Counted from the first letter of the stretch, positions 1 to 7,182 are shown. The stretch is 64,000 nucleotides of DNA from Opitutaceae bacterium (GCA_028280945.1 JANQKV010000029.1:1-64000); one strand, 5' to 3'. Notes: generated from the letters alone by a model not told the origin. Program-made: numbers and translations.

Positions 1-2
1 AC

Positions 3-9
3 GTTGGAC
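3..9 (+). repeat. R' end of an attC site cut by the window edge
   Basis: GTTGGAC fits the attC R' consensus GTTRRRY and is followed at once by the first cassette gene. The rest of the attC lies left of the window, so array 1 continues upstream. Confidence 0.6.
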
Positions 10-17
10 ACACAGAG

Positions 18-335
18 ATGAAGATCAGCGTGCCTAAGGAATACATCGACTATATCGAAAAAGGCGGGCGCAACGAGTCGCTAACGAAAGATGAGCCAGA
101 CTATTTCATACTTTGGCCACTGGCGGACATCGAGAAGATGGATGCCGAATATCAGGTGTCTGAGTTTATGCCCGGATTTCTTGGCTTTGGGAACGATGGT
201 GGTGGCGAGATGCTGGCATTTGGTGCAGCTGGTGTGGTTTGGAAGCTTCCATTTGTAGGCTACTCATCGACAGACGACGCTTGGAAGGTCGCTGATCGCT
301 GGGAAGATGTTGTTACTCGCATTTCAGATGAGTAA
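18..335 (+). CDS. SMI1/KNR4 (SUKH) family protein, cassette gene
   Basis: A 105-residue protein that resembles SMI1/KNR4 (SUKH) proteins: a short alpha/beta domain with the block YFILWPLADIEKMD, a GFGNDGGGEMLAF stretch and a C-terminal helix DDAWKVADRWEDVV. In bacteria, SUKH proteins are common as immunity partners of polymorphic toxins, but many single-domain copies have no known partner, and no toxin is adjacent here. The ATG lies nine bases after the preceding R' site, as for most cassettes. The gene is followed seven bases later by a complete attC. Family assignment is from sequence pattern only. The immunity role is inference. Confidence 0.75.
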   Translation: MKISVPKEYIDYIEKGGRNESLTKDEPDYFILWPLADIEKMDAEYQVSEFMPGFLGFGNDGGGEMLAFGAAGVVWKLPFVGYSSTDDAWKVADRWEDVVTRISDE

Positions 336-341
336 AAAAAA

Positions 342-402
342 GTCCAACCAGCCGCCTCAGACAAGGGCTACAAGTGGCCCTGTCTGAGCTCAAACGTTGG
401 CT
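342..402 (+). repeat. attC1 (61 bp, short class)
   Basis: R'' is GTCCAAC (342-348) and R' is GTTGGCT (396-402). The inner arms CTCAGACA and TGTCTGAG pair, and the centre AGGGCTACAAGTGGCCCT is a near-perfect inverted repeat. Confidence 0.9.
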
Positions 403-411
403 AAGGAAAAC

Positions 412-1104
412 ATGATCTTCTTCGATATCGGAAACACACTTGAAGACGAAAATCGTGCGGTAGAATGGCGCGCAGAAAAAGCTGTTCCCATCTTGCACGA
501 TCTAGGTGTCACGATCAGCACCAAAGAGTTCTTTGAAGAGTTACGGTTTTCATCTAATCAAAGAGTCTCGAGTGTATTCGAAAGCACAATTCGTAGACTT
601 ACGCTCAGCGAAGAGACCTACGGGTTATTGATGAAAGAATGTGCCTGGAGAAAGGACCTGCTGTCGCTGAAAGAAGGAGCGAAAGAAGCAGTAGAGTCTC
701 TAGCAAGAAACCACCGCCTGGGAATCATAGCGAATCAATCGGAAGGAGCCCAAACACGATTCACGAAGTACGGAATACTAGATCACTTTTCCACTGTCGT
801 CTCCTCCTTTGATGTTGGAGTTAGTAAGCCGTGTTCCAGAATTTTCGACATCGCCTTAAAGGATTCGGGAGAAAAAGCGACTAATTGCCTTATGGTAGGG
901 GACCGTTTAGACAACGACATTGGCCCAGCAAAAAGGCTGGGGTTCAAGACGGTCAGAATCTTAGGTTGTTACAACGATGCACAATCACCAAAAAACGAAT
1001 TTGAAGTTCCGGATTACACCATCTCCAATCTTCGAGAACTAGAAAACATACTAGCCAACCAGACGTCGCTCACAACTCCGGACGCTGCGCGTCCTTCGTC
1101 GTGA
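412..1104 (+). CDS. HAD family hydrolase, cassette gene
   Basis: A 230-residue haloacid dehalogenase-like phosphohydrolase. Motif I is FFDIGNTL with nucleophile Asp5, but the usual second Asp is Gly7, as in a subset of HAD proteins. Motif II is IIANQS (about Ser110), Lys139 sits in VSKP, and motif IV is MVGDRLDND (Asp164, Asp169). The substrate cannot be deduced. ATG at 412 was chosen over an in-frame TTG at 397 inside attC1, because AAGGA precedes the ATG at normal spacing. The reading frame ends inside attC2, so the last ~17 residues are encoded by the recombination site. Confidence 0.85.
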   Translation: MIFFDIGNTLEDENRAVEWRAEKAVPILHDLGVTISTKEFFEELRFSSNQRVSSVFESTIRRLTLSEETYGLLMKECAWRKDLLSLKEGAKEAVESLARNHRLGIIANQSEGAQTRFTKYGILDHFSTVVSSFDVGVSKPCSRIFDIALKDSGEKATNCLMVGDRLDNDIGPAKRLGFKTVRILGCYNDAQSPKNEFEVPDYTISNLRELENILANQTSLTTPDAARPSS

Positions 1105-1120
1105 GGACTCGACGTTCGCC
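1053..1120 (+). repeat. attC2 (about 68 bp, distinct sequence)
   Basis: R''-like AGCCAAC (1053-1059) and R'-like GTTCGCC (1114-1120). The arms CGTCG/CGACG, CTCAC/GTGAG and GGACGC/GCGTCC form the imperfect palindrome. The HAD stop codon lies inside it. Confidence 0.75.
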
Positions 1121-1142
1121 AAGAAAATAGACCACGCTTCAA

Positions 1143-1772
1143 ATGGGACCCGTTTCAGTAATCGAATCACGGTGGTGGAGCACCGGGAATCACAGCGTTC
1201 GAAGCCTTTTCGAGGCAGTTGCAGCTATAAACTACAACAATCCGTCGGCGTTTTTCTACGACATGTTTGCTGACAGGTCGTCTCTGCAAACGGTCTTCAG
1301 TTCACGGGCGCAGGATAGGACGACGGAAGTCGTATACTTAGCGAGCCATGGTGATGAGAATCGAATCGGACCCACCGCAAACAATGCGATCAGCCGCGCG
1401 GAGTTTAGGAATATAATCAAGACCTCAAATCTGACCGGTCAGGTGAAAGGACTCTTTCTGGGAACCTGCCTGACCGGAAACACTGCGACTGCCAAATTCC
1501 TGCTCAATAGCTCGACGAACTTGGTATGGGTAGCTGGTTATCGGAAGTCGGTCGACTGGATGGACGGAAGTGCAATCGACATGGTGTTTATGAGCAAGTT
1601 GTCAGCCCTTTACGTGGCCAACAAAAAGAAGAAGAAGGGGAAGCTGTCGCCGCAGGCTCTTGCTCATGAAGCCGCTACGCAACTCGTCCGACTAATTCCT
1701 GGCGCCCATAATCAATACGGGTTCAACATCTACTTTAACGACAACGGCCCTTTCACCAGCATGTTTCACTGA
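1143..1772 (+). CDS. Caspase-like (C14/CHAT-type) cysteine protease, cassette gene
   Basis: A 209-residue protein with the signature of a caspase-fold (clan CD) protease domain. A beta-strand ends in VVYLASHGD (His69), and forty residues later another strand ends in LFLGTCLTGN (Cys109). This is the His-Cys dyad spacing typical of metacaspase, CHAT and related proteins. No signal peptide or membrane segment is evident. A lysine-rich stretch (KKKKKGK) lies near residues 161-167. It is a single-gene cassette with no recognisable partner. Bacterial caspase-like proteases act in programmed death, defence or regulated proteolysis, but the role here is inference. Activity would require both dyad residues, which are present. 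Confidence 0.7.
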   Translation: MGPVSVIESRWWSTGNHSVRSLFEAVAAINYNNPSAFFYDMFADRSSLQTVFSSRAQDRTTEVVYLASHGDENRIGPTANNAISRAEFRNIIKTSNLTGQVKGLFLGTCLTGNTATAKFLLNSSTNLVWVAGYRKSVDWMDGSAIDMVFMSKLSALYVANKKKKKGKLSPQALAHEAATQLVRLIPGAHNQYGFNIYFNDNGPFTSMFH

Positions 1773-1784
1773 CGGAGAATAAGG

Positions 1785-1909
1785 GGCGAACAAGGCGTCG
1801 CTCCTAACGCCTGACCCGCCGCGACCTCAAGTCGTCATGACCGTTCAACCCTCAGCCAGCAGTCGTAGCCGCGCTCTCGGTCAGGCGTAGGAGGACTTCG
1901 ACGTTCGAC
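1785..1909 (+). repeat. attC3 (125 bp, long VCR-like)
   Basis: R'' is GGCGAAC (1785-1791) and R' is GTTCGAC (1903-1909). The arms CTCCTAACGCCTGACC (from 1801) and GGTCAGGCGTAGGAG (from 1879) are nearly complementary and give a long cruciform. Confidence 0.85.
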
Positions 1910-1919
1910 GACAAGCTAG

Positions 1920-2279
1920 ATGAACGATTCAACTCCAGCCGAGACCTCTTCCTTCTTCCACAAAGCGGCGACTTATTCTGTTATCGCTCTGGTTGCTTCA
2001 TTCGTTCTCCAGTTTCTGCTCTCCGGCATTAGTAGAAATCTGCCTCCTGATTCAGCGCGTTTTCTACTCTACATTCCCACGGTAGTTGTGGTGTCGGCTA
2101 TACCGGCCGGCATCATTGCCCTGTGCGGAATACCAAAATACGGATTCAAGAAGCTCCTCTGGAAAGGTCTGGTCGGCACGATCATTCCTGTCGTTCTGTT
2201 CATTATGTCCGTCATCGTAATAAGTGAGCTGCGCAAGCTTTCTGAGGATCAGGCGCTGCAATCCCAAACCTCAGAATGA
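1920..2279 (+). CDS. Small integral membrane protein, cassette gene
   Basis: A 119-residue protein with three predicted membrane segments: about residues 18-36 (VIALVASFVLQFLLSG), 49-70 (LLYIPTVVVVSAIPAGIIAL) and 82-105 (LVGTIIPVVLFIMSVIVI). The C-terminal tail is charged and cytoplasmic-looking. I do not recognise the family. The start follows the attC3 R' by ten bases and the stop lies just before attC4. Small orphan membrane proteins like this are frequent in this array. Confidence 0.7.
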   Translation: MNDSTPAETSSFFHKAATYSVIALVASFVLQFLLSGISRNLPPDSARFLLYIPTVVVVSAIPAGIIALCGIPKYGFKKLLWKGLVGTIIPVVLFIMSVIVISELRKLSEDQALQSQTSE

Positions 2280-2283
2280 TAAG

Positions 2284-2344
2284 GCACAACCAATCGCCTC
2301 AGACAACGGGCACAAGTGCCCGTTTCTGAGCTCAAACGTTCTAC
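2284..2344 (+). repeat. attC4 (61 bp, short class)
   Basis: R'' is GCACAAC (2284-2290) and R' is GTTCTAC (2338-2344). The centre ACGGGCACAAGTGCCCGT is a perfect inverted repeat that differs from attC1 by compensating changes. Confidence 0.9.
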
Positions 2345-2347
2345 GGA

Positions 2348-2791
2348 ATGAAACCCCTCCACAGCGTTTTCGGTCTCTTCATCGCATCTGTTCTCTTCGG
2401 TTACGAGGTGGATATCGAAAACGGTCCGACACTTGATGCGGGACCTAATTCGCATTTCGAAGTTATGAGGCCCGTCGAAGACGGCACACCACTGATCGAC
2501 TTTCTCGAAAGATCGCAGGAGATCGAAAGAATCCTCATTGGCACACCCAGTTTGAACTCGGGACAGGTCGAATTCTCGGAAGCTCTGGTGAGAAGAAGAC
2601 TAGAGGAAGCAGTTTGTGTAAACTCGCAGAAAGATAGCTGGCACTTCGCTCCTTACACGATGGGGACCATCTACTGGAAAGATGGCAGCAAGCATAACTT
2701 CACGATGTATCTATCGGGCATCGCTGTCGGAGATCATCTCTTCGCAAGAAAACAAAAGGTAGAACCAGTCGCCTCAGACAACGGCGACTAG
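2348..2791 (+). CDS. Hypothetical secreted protein, cassette gene
   Basis: A 147-residue protein of unrecognised family. The N-terminus MKPLHSVFGLFIASVLFG looks like a signal peptide with cleavage near residue 18-19, so export is likely. The mature part is mixed charged and polar, with one C-terminal beta-rich block (TIYWKDGSKHNFTMYLSG). Translation runs into attC5, so the last residues (EPVASDNGD) come from the site. Confidence 0.65.
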   Translation: MKPLHSVFGLFIASVLFGYEVDIENGPTLDAGPNSHFEVMRPVEDGTPLIDFLERSQEIERILIGTPSLNSGQVEFSEALVRRRLEEAVCVNSQKDSWHFAPYTMGTIYWKDGSKHNFTMYLSGIAVGDHLFARKQKVEPVASDNGD

Positions 2792-2819
2792 TCGCCGTTT
2801 CTGAGCTCAAACGTTCGAC
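2759..2819 (+). repeat. attC5 (61 bp, short class)
   Basis: R'' is GTAGAAC (2759-2765) and R' is GTTCGAC (2813-2819). The centre ACGGCGACTAGTCGCCGT is a perfect palindrome with its own sequence. Confidence 0.9.
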
Positions 2820-2823
2820 GAAA

Positions 2824-3252
2824 ATGGAATCCAGAATCAGCATCATCACCCTTGGCGTCCGAGACTTGAATCGCTCGATTCAGTTCTATCGCGATGGCCT
2901 CGGTTTTGAAACGAAAGCTAAAGATGGTGACGAGATTGCTTTCTTTGGTTTAAACGGCACTGCTCTGGCGCTTTACCCTCTAGACAAATTGGCAGAAGAC
3001 ATCGGTCCGGAAATACGCCCTTCGACCGAAGGTTTCACTGGCATAACCATCGCACACAACGTTCGAACGAAGGAAGAGGTGTCAGCGGTCCTTACCCTGG
3101 CGAAGGAAAACGGAGGTACGATCGCGAAAGAAGCACAGGACGTCTTTTGGGGAGGTCACAGTGGATATTTCCGCGATCCAGACGGGTACTACTGGGAAGT
3201 GGCGTGGGCCCCCAAGGGTAGTTTCGACGAAAATGGAAATCTCAGTTTTTAA
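2824..3252 (+). CDS. VOC (glyoxalase/bleomycin-resistance) family protein, cassette gene
   Basis: A 142-residue vicinal-oxygen-chelate fold protein. The N-terminal motif is ITLGVRDLNRSIQFYRDGLGF. The family C-terminal motif SGYFRDPDGYYWEVAWAP carries the conserved Glu expected to bind the metal. The length suits a single VOC module that works as a dimer. Family members include glyoxalases, dioxygenases and antibiotic-binding proteins, and the sequence alone does not separate these. The ATG is four bases after the attC5 R'. Confidence 0.85.
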   Translation: MESRISIITLGVRDLNRSIQFYRDGLGFETKAKDGDEIAFFGLNGTALALYPLDKLAEDIGPEIRPSTEGFTGITIAHNVRTKEEVSAVLTLAKENGGTIAKEAQDVFWGGHSGYFRDPDGYYWEVAWAPKGSFDENGNLSF

Positions 3253-3258
3253 AAATTG

Positions 3259-3375
3259 GTCGAACAAGTCGGTTGAAACAACGACGGCCAGGGCCGCCGT
3301 TGTCATATCACCCGTCCTGAATATCCTCACAATTCCACGGTCGCTGGCCGCCGTGCCTCACCTCTAACGTTGGGC
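3259..3375 (+). repeat. attC6 (117 bp, long class)
   Basis: R'' is GTCGAAC (3259-3265) and R' is GTTGGGC (3369-3375). GACGGCCAGGGCCGCCG and CGCTGGCCGCCGTGC form the arms. The class recurs in both arrays. Confidence 0.85.
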
Positions 3376-3380
3376 GAAGT

Positions 3381-3749
3381 ATGAAGCTGATTCTGAACCT
3401 CGTTATGTTTTTCAGCGCGATCCTCTTCGGCGGATGTAGCACAAACGACTTCAAGGTCGTGGATGCGTTGCGTGTCGGTTTCACGAAAGACGAAGCTAAG
3501 GCGACGATTGCGGCATACGGATTCGAGCGAGCACAGATTCTCAAACGCCCATCCTCCGGTTGGACTTCGGACGGCACGTTTACGAACCTTCCCGCGAGAG
3601 CGCACGCTATCGAAGAAAGATCCAGACAGAAGATCGCGACTGCCGAGTATTATCCGGTCGGCCACGGCTTGCTCGGCGCTGGCCAGCTGTTCCTCTTCTA
3701 CGGTGAAGACGGACGTCTCGTGAATTTCTATCGCCGCCAAATCAACTGA
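3381..3749 (+). CDS. SmpA/OmlA-like small lipoprotein, cassette copy 1
   Basis: A 122-residue lipoprotein. The signal peptide ends in a lipobox LFGGC with the lipidated Cys at residue 19. The following VDALRVGFTKDEAKATI resembles the start of BamE/SmpA-type (BLIP-like) domains, where a VGMTKEEV motif opens the fold. Its function is unknown. A second cassette at 7833-8201 encodes a near-identical protein with three substitutions (Asp/Glu, Arg/Lys and Val/Met). SmpA-like similarity is tentative. Confidence 0.75.
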   Translation: MKLILNLVMFFSAILFGGCSTNDFKVVDALRVGFTKDEAKATIAAYGFERAQILKRPSSGWTSDGTFTNLPARAHAIEERSRQKIATAEYYPVGHGLLGAGQLFLFYGEDGRLVNFYRRQIN

Positions 3750-3759
3750 TGAAGAAAGA

Positions 3760-3820
3760 GCCCAACCAACCGCCTCAGACAAGGGCCACAAGTGGCCCTG
3801 TCTGAGCTCAAACGTTCTAC
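3760..3820 (+). repeat. attC7 (61 bp, short class)
   Basis: R'' is GCCCAAC (3760-3766) and R' is GTTCTAC (3814-3820). The centre AAGGGCCACAAGTGGCCCT is an inverted repeat. Confidence 0.9.
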
Positions 3821-4474
3821 ATGATGGAGAATGTCTTCGAAGCCCTGATTTTTGATCTGGACGGGACTCTTGTGGACTCAGCTTCGATCATTGACCGAGT
3901 GATGATGGAATGGTGCAGCCAAAATGATATCGAGTTCTCCGTGCTCAAGAGTTCAGTCCACAGTTCAAGAACAGAGGACACCATCAGAAACATTGCCCCC
4001 AATCTCGATGCGCGACGCGAAGCCAAGAAGATTGAAATTATGGAACGGGACTCGTTGGTAGAGCTTAGGGAGATTCCTGGAGCCTCATCTATGTTGCAGA
4101 TGATTCCCGATGGTCGATGGGCCATAGCGACTTCCAGCGATGGTGCCACAGCACGAGCCAAGCTCGCTGCGGCGAAACTTCCACATCCCAGTGTTTTAAT
4201 TGGAGCGGATAATGTGAGTAGCGGTAAGCCGAATCCTGAGGCCTATCTGTTGGCGGCGAAAAGCTTGGGCTATGATACGTCCGCATGCCTTGCCTTTGAG
4301 GATTCCGATACAGGAGTCCGTTCAGCGATTGCAGCAGGCTGCAGGGTCGTCATCGTCGGATCTGACTGCAAAACCTCGCATGAGATGATTTATGCAACGA
4401 TCGAAGACTTCGCCGAACTATCGTTAGTCTTCCCTAACGCCTCATCTATCAAAGTTCAGATACAATACACGTAG
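3821..4474 (+). CDS. HAD-IA family phosphatase, beta-phosphoglucomutase-like, cassette gene
   Basis: A 217-residue HAD subfamily IA protein. Motif I is FDLDGTLVDS (nucleophile Asp12, acid/base Asp14), motif II is AIATSS (Thr104/Ser105), Lys136 sits in SSGKPNPE, and the metal-binding motif is FEDSDTG (Glu160, Asp161). All catalytic residues are intact. The helical cap lies between motif I and motif II. The substrate is probably a small sugar or glycolate phosphate, but that is inference. Two ATGs occur in tandem (3821, 3824) directly after the attC7 R'. The stop overlaps the attC8 R''. Confidence 0.88.
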   Translation: MMENVFEALIFDLDGTLVDSASIIDRVMMEWCSQNDIEFSVLKSSVHSSRTEDTIRNIAPNLDARREAKKIEIMERDSLVELREIPGASSMLQMIPDGRWAIATSSDGATARAKLAAAKLPHPSVLIGADNVSSGKPNPEAYLLAAKSLGYDTSACLAFEDSDTGVRSAIAAGCRVVIVGSDCKTSHEMIYATIEDFAELSLVFPNASSIKVQIQYT

Positions 4475-4531
4475 AACCAACCGCCTCAGACAAGGGCCAC
4501 AAGTGGCCCTGTCTGAGCTCTAACGTTCGGC
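4471..4531 (+). repeat. attC8 (61 bp, short class)
   Basis: R'' is GTAGAAC (4471-4477) and R' is GTTCGGC (4525-4531), with the standard CTCAGACA/TGTCTGAG arms. Confidence 0.9.
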
Positions 4532-4550
4532 AATACCAGCCACAAATACA

Positions 4551-5006
4551 ATGAGCCCCAAAGGACCCGTTCGAAGAGCAAAAACCATGGTCGATCTGAC
4601 TACCGATCAGGTCTGGAAAATCGTCACCAATCCAAACAACTTTGATGCACTTTACATACCGGGTCTAATTTCTGCTCGGTTTGCTCTGTTTGACGAACAA
4701 ACTGTAAATCCGGGATACGAATTCTCTCCGATTGGAAATAGTGAGAAGCGACTCTATATCGTCGAATGGAAGAAGCCTTATATTTTTAGCTTCGGCTACC
4801 AGCCTAACGATTGGACATTCAGATTTAAGCTTCGTGGCATTGCTTCCGCGACAGAAGTGACTTTCGAACGGGAATTCAGAAAAACCCCTTGGTTCGAAGA
4901 AGCTTTGGGTAAAATCACGGGAAATAGTATTGAGATTCAGGAACTAGCAGACGAGTCCATATCACGACTGGAAAAATTGTGTGATGAAGGAAGGCGCGAG
5001 AAGTGA
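4551..5006 (+). CDS. SRPBCC (START-like) family protein, cassette gene
   Basis: A 151-residue protein with the layout of the SRPBCC/polyketide-cyclase fold. An N-terminal strand-helix (DLTTDQVWKIVTNPNNFDAL) is followed by alternating beta strands (YIVEWKKPYIFSFGY, WTFRFKLRGIASATEVTFERE) and a long C-terminal helix (QELADESISRLEKLC). Such proteins bind hydrophobic ligands. No catalytic residue can be named. The ATG at 4551 is 20 bases after R'. The family call is moderate, made on pattern of secondary structure and length. Confidence 0.6.
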   Translation: MSPKGPVRRAKTMVDLTTDQVWKIVTNPNNFDALYIPGLISARFALFDEQTVNPGYEFSPIGNSEKRLYIVEWKKPYIFSFGYQPNDWTFRFKLRGIASATEVTFEREFRKTPWFEEALGKITGNSIEIQELADESISRLEKLCDEGRREK

Positions 5007-5067
5007 GCCGAACAAATCAGTGTAGACAAGGCCGACTTGTCGGCCTGTCTGACCTCAATCGATGGGC
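5007..5067 (+). repeat. attC9 (61 bp, variant R')
   Basis: R'' is GCCGAAC (5007-5013). R' is GATGGGC (5061-5067), with A in place of the usual second T. The centre AGGCCGACTTGTCGGCCT is a perfect inverted repeat. Confidence 0.82.
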
Positions 5068-5075
5068 GAAATATT

Positions 5076-5396
5076 ATGAACGAACTCCATTTGCCAAATC
5101 GTGCAGACCTTGAGGCTCCGCTGCTTCGTTTACTCATTTCCATGGGCGGAAGCATCAATTTCAGTCGTAAAGGAAGAGAGATCGAAGTCCCCCTTGCCGA
5201 AGAGGTCGGTCTTTCTGACGAAGCGCGTGATTTCTCCGCACCGAATTACCATTCCGAGGGGAACCGAAAGTGGCGGAATCATATTCAGTTCGTAAGAGAT
5301 CGTCTTGTGAAGTCGGGCGACCTCTCGAATGCAGTCAGGAATTATTGGACGGTCACGGATTCCGGCTATCGACGCGTCGGACTGACGAAGAAATGA
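5076..5396 (+). CDS. Stand-alone Mrr N-terminal winged-helix domain protein, cassette gene
   Basis: A 106-residue protein that matches the N-terminal winged-helix (Mrr_N) domain of Mrr-type restriction endonucleases: PNRADLEAPLLRLLISMGG, then LAEEVGLSDEAR, HSEGNRKWRNHIQFVRDRL and NYWTVTDSGYRRV. The catalytic PD-(D/E)XK domain that follows in full Mrr proteins is absent. The frame closes normally before attC10, so this is a compact DNA-binding domain rather than an obvious truncation. It could be a regulator or a defence accessory, but that is inference. ATG 5076 was chosen over an upstream in-frame start inside attC9. Confidence 0.78.
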   Translation: MNELHLPNRADLEAPLLRLLISMGGSINFSRKGREIEVPLAEEVGLSDEARDFSAPNYHSEGNRKWRNHIQFVRDRLVKSGDLSNAVRNYWTVTDSGYRRVGLTKK

Positions 5397-5400
5397 GAAG

Positions 5401-5517
5401 GCCCATCCAGTCGCCAGAGCCAACGACGGCCAGAGCCGCCGTTGGCCGTTCTGTTGTCCTCCAGCCGAACCCCATATTTCCTTCGCTGGCCGTCGCGGCT
5501 CAGCTCTAACGTTAGGG
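5401..5517 (+). repeat. attC10 (117 bp, long class)
   Basis: R'' is GCCCATC (5401-5407), the complement of the GATGGGC variant. R' is GTTAGGG (5511-5517). Arms ACGACGGCCAGAGCCGCCG and CGCTGGCCGTCG. Confidence 0.85.
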
Positions 5518-5519
5518 AA

Positions 5520-5849
5520 ATGGAGCAGGACTCATATCGAAGGGTTTACTTGGTTCCGATACTCGCCATTGGGATAGGTGAAGCAGTAATTTACACCTTG
5601 GTTTTCGCCGCATTCATAAGCGACTCGCAGGGGCTGAACTATACATCCCCTTCAATTTGGATCATCCCTCTGATCGCGATGGGATACGGTGTAGTGCGGT
5701 CACCTTTTGTCCGCGATAACCTACCGCGAGATCATCAGGCACAGTCGGTGATGAAATGGCTGGTTCGGCTTTCTATTCCCATTTTCGCTCTCTTCTTTCT
5801 ACTTCTGATTCCTCTCTTAACTGGGGCAGTTAATCGAGGATTACACTGA
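5520..5849 (+). CDS. Three-helix membrane protein, cassette gene
   Basis: A 109-residue protein with membrane segments near residues 10-32 (VPILAIGIGEAVIYTLVFAA), 46-58 (IWIIPLIAMGYGV) and 82-102 (LSIPIFALFFLLLIPLLTG). I recognise no family. The start at 5520 directly follows the attC10 R'. A longer frame that opens inside attC10 was rejected. Confidence 0.65.
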   Translation: MEQDSYRRVYLVPILAIGIGEAVIYTLVFAAFISDSQGLNYTSPSIWIIPLIAMGYGVVRSPFVRDNLPRDHQAQSVMKWLVRLSIPIFALFFLLLIPLLTGAVNRGLH

Positions 5850-5859
5850 TGAGCAGAAA

Positions 5860-5920
5860 CCCTCACCAACCGCCTCAGAGAACGGCCACAAGTGGCCGTC
5901 CCTGAGCTCGAACGTTCGAC
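5860..5920 (+). repeat. attC11 (61 bp, degenerate R'')
   Basis: The R' is GTTCGAC (5914-5920), but the R'' position reads CCCTCAC (5860-5866). The arms CTCAGAGAACGGCCAC and GTGGCCGTCCCTGAG are kept. Confidence 0.8.
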
Positions 5921-5929
5921 GTAGAAAAG

Positions 5930-6142
5930 ATGACGTTACCCGAAGCACTCCTCTCTGCTTATTTCGTCATCGGTATTTTGTTCACCACTTTTGCGGTGAT
6001 CAGCAAAAAGCAAGAAGGCGGATTCATGAGTTCCTATCCGTGGGCCGAGGAGCCCATTCTTTTCGCAGTCGCAATGCTGTTTTGGCCAATTACGATCGCT
6101 TTTCTCATGTTCTCCAAACGAGACGAGGGGTCACCTAAATGA
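5930..6142 (+). CDS. Small membrane protein, cassette gene
   Basis: A 70-residue protein with two hydrophobic segments, about residues 6-24 (ALLSAYFVIGILFTTFAVI) and 43-60 (ILFAVAMLFWPITIAFLM), separated by a polar loop KKQEGGFMSSYPWAEE. No known family is recognised. It is one of several two- or three-helix orphan membrane proteins in the array. Confidence 0.6.
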   Translation: MTLPEALLSAYFVIGILFTTFAVISKKQEGGFMSSYPWAEEPILFAVAMLFWPITIAFLMFSKRDEGSPK

Positions 6143-6146
6143 AACA

Positions 6147-6265
6147 GGCGAACCAGCCAGTCGAGACAACGGCTGCGCCGTTGCCTTTTTCATCGGACAC
6201 CTCCTTGGCGTATTCACACTATACCTACGTTCACGCGCAGCCGCGTCTCACTTAAATCGTTCTGC
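6147..6265 (+). repeat. attC12 (119 bp, long, divergent)
   Basis: R'' is GGCGAAC (6147-6153) and R' is GTTCTGC (6259-6265). The arms CGAGACAACGGCTGCGC and GCGCAGCCGCGTCTC pair imperfectly. Confidence 0.75.
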
Positions 6266-6270
6266 ATATT

Positions 6271-6627
6271 GTGAAATTCCGAACGCTAGCCTGCAGCTTG
6301 TTCGCATTCGCCCTCGCGACGGCAGGCGCCACGCGCTTATCTGGTCCTCGATTAGAAAAGATCCCTGAGGAAGTTGGGAGAGCGATCGTTGAAAACTTGG
6401 AGCAGTTCACGGTAATGAAGGAACATCCAGAAGGCTTCGCGAGAATCGAAGATGTAAGGTTTGATTGGATCAGTATTGCCGGGGTCCACACCCGTGCTGC
6501 CGTATTCGAAGATCTTTTTCTCTTCCCCTACCTTAATCAGGCTGAAGAGCGATCCGGCTGGAAGACCGGGATCGCACTAAGAACGAATAGTCCCATCACC
6601 TATCAGTGGAGATTAGATGAAGACTAA
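6271..6627 (+). CDS. Hypothetical exported protein, cassette gene (GTG start)
   Basis: A 118-residue protein that begins with GTG at 6271, six bases after the attC12 R'. Residues 1-21 (MKFRTLACSLFAFALATAGA) form a signal peptide with an AGA-type cleavage site. The mature part is an alpha/beta sequence without a recognised motif. The stop falls just before attC13. Function unknown. Confidence 0.62.
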   Translation: MKFRTLACSLFAFALATAGATRLSGPRLEKIPEEVGRAIVENLEQFTVMKEHPEGFARIEDVRFDWISIAGVHTRAAVFEDLFLFPYLNQAEERSGWKTGIALRTNSPITYQWRLDED

Positions 6628-6630
6628 AAG

Positions 6631-6691
6631 GCAGAACCAATCGCCTCAGACAACGGCCACAAGTGGCCGTCTCTGAGCTCAAGCGTTCGGC
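6631..6691 (+). repeat. attC13 (61 bp, short class)
   Basis: R'' is GCAGAAC (6631-6637) and R' is GTTCGGC (6685-6691). The centre ACGGCCACAAGTGGCCGT is a perfect inverted repeat. Confidence 0.9.
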
Positions 6692-6698
6692 GGAAGAA

Positions 6699-7148
6699 AT
6701 GAATCATATCACTACAGTAGACGGAATCGCAAAAAAGTTCAGAGAGTATGTTTCTGGTCTGAATATCCCAGACTACCACAAAGCATTTCATACAACCCCA
6801 CAGCACGACGGATCACCACACATCGAAAGTGAAGGAAAAGAATTCCATTTTGTAGTTACTGAGCGTGGCTCAGAATTCGAGAGGTTTAAGACCTTCGACC
6901 CTGAAGAAATACTCTACAAACTTCTCGATGGAGTGACACAATATGCAGCCACTCAACACGAATTTAAAAATAGAATTGAAGGAAAGGACGGTCGAGAGGT
7001 TTGGTTCCCATATCAGGAACGACTCCTTTTCGAGATGAAACCAGAATGGGGAGAAAGAAAAAAGAAAGAGCATTTGAAAACACTTTCGTACCATCCCCTA
7101 AGACATGAACCCTTAGGAGCCGAACCAGGCAGTGGTGGCAGTGGCTAA
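6699..7148 (+). CDS. Imm63-like immunity family protein, cassette gene
   Basis: A 149-residue protein that resembles the Imm63 family of polymorphic-toxin immunity proteins. The pattern is EFHFVVTERGSEFERFKT, DPEEILYKLLDGVTQYAAT, EFKNRIEGKDGREVWFPYQERLL and a C-terminal MKPEWGERKKKEHLKTL. No toxin gene is next to it. ATG 6699 was preferred over an in-frame GTG inside attC13. The last residues (GAEPGSGGSG) are encoded within attC14. The family call is from motif recall and should be confirmed by profile search. Confidence 0.68.
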   Translation: MNHITTVDGIAKKFREYVSGLNIPDYHKAFHTTPQHDGSPHIESEGKEFHFVVTERGSEFERFKTFDPEEILYKLLDGVTQYAATQHEFKNRIEGKDGREVWFPYQERLLFEMKPEWGERKKKEHLKTLSYHPLRHEPLGAEPGSGGSG

Positions 7149-7174
7149 AGCCGCGCCACACTTTGACGTTCGAC
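7119..7174 (+). repeat. attC14 (56 bp, distinct sequence)
   Basis: R'' is GCCGAAC (7119-7125) and R' is GTTCGAC (7168-7174). The arms AGTGGCT and AGCCGCGCCAC surround an AAA loop. The central sequence differs from the main class. Confidence 0.75.
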
Positions 7175-7182
7175 GTCGTTAC

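Noticed and set aside
2224..2455. Short overlapping frames on both strands through attC4
   Set aside because: They are translations of the attC site and give no conserved protein.
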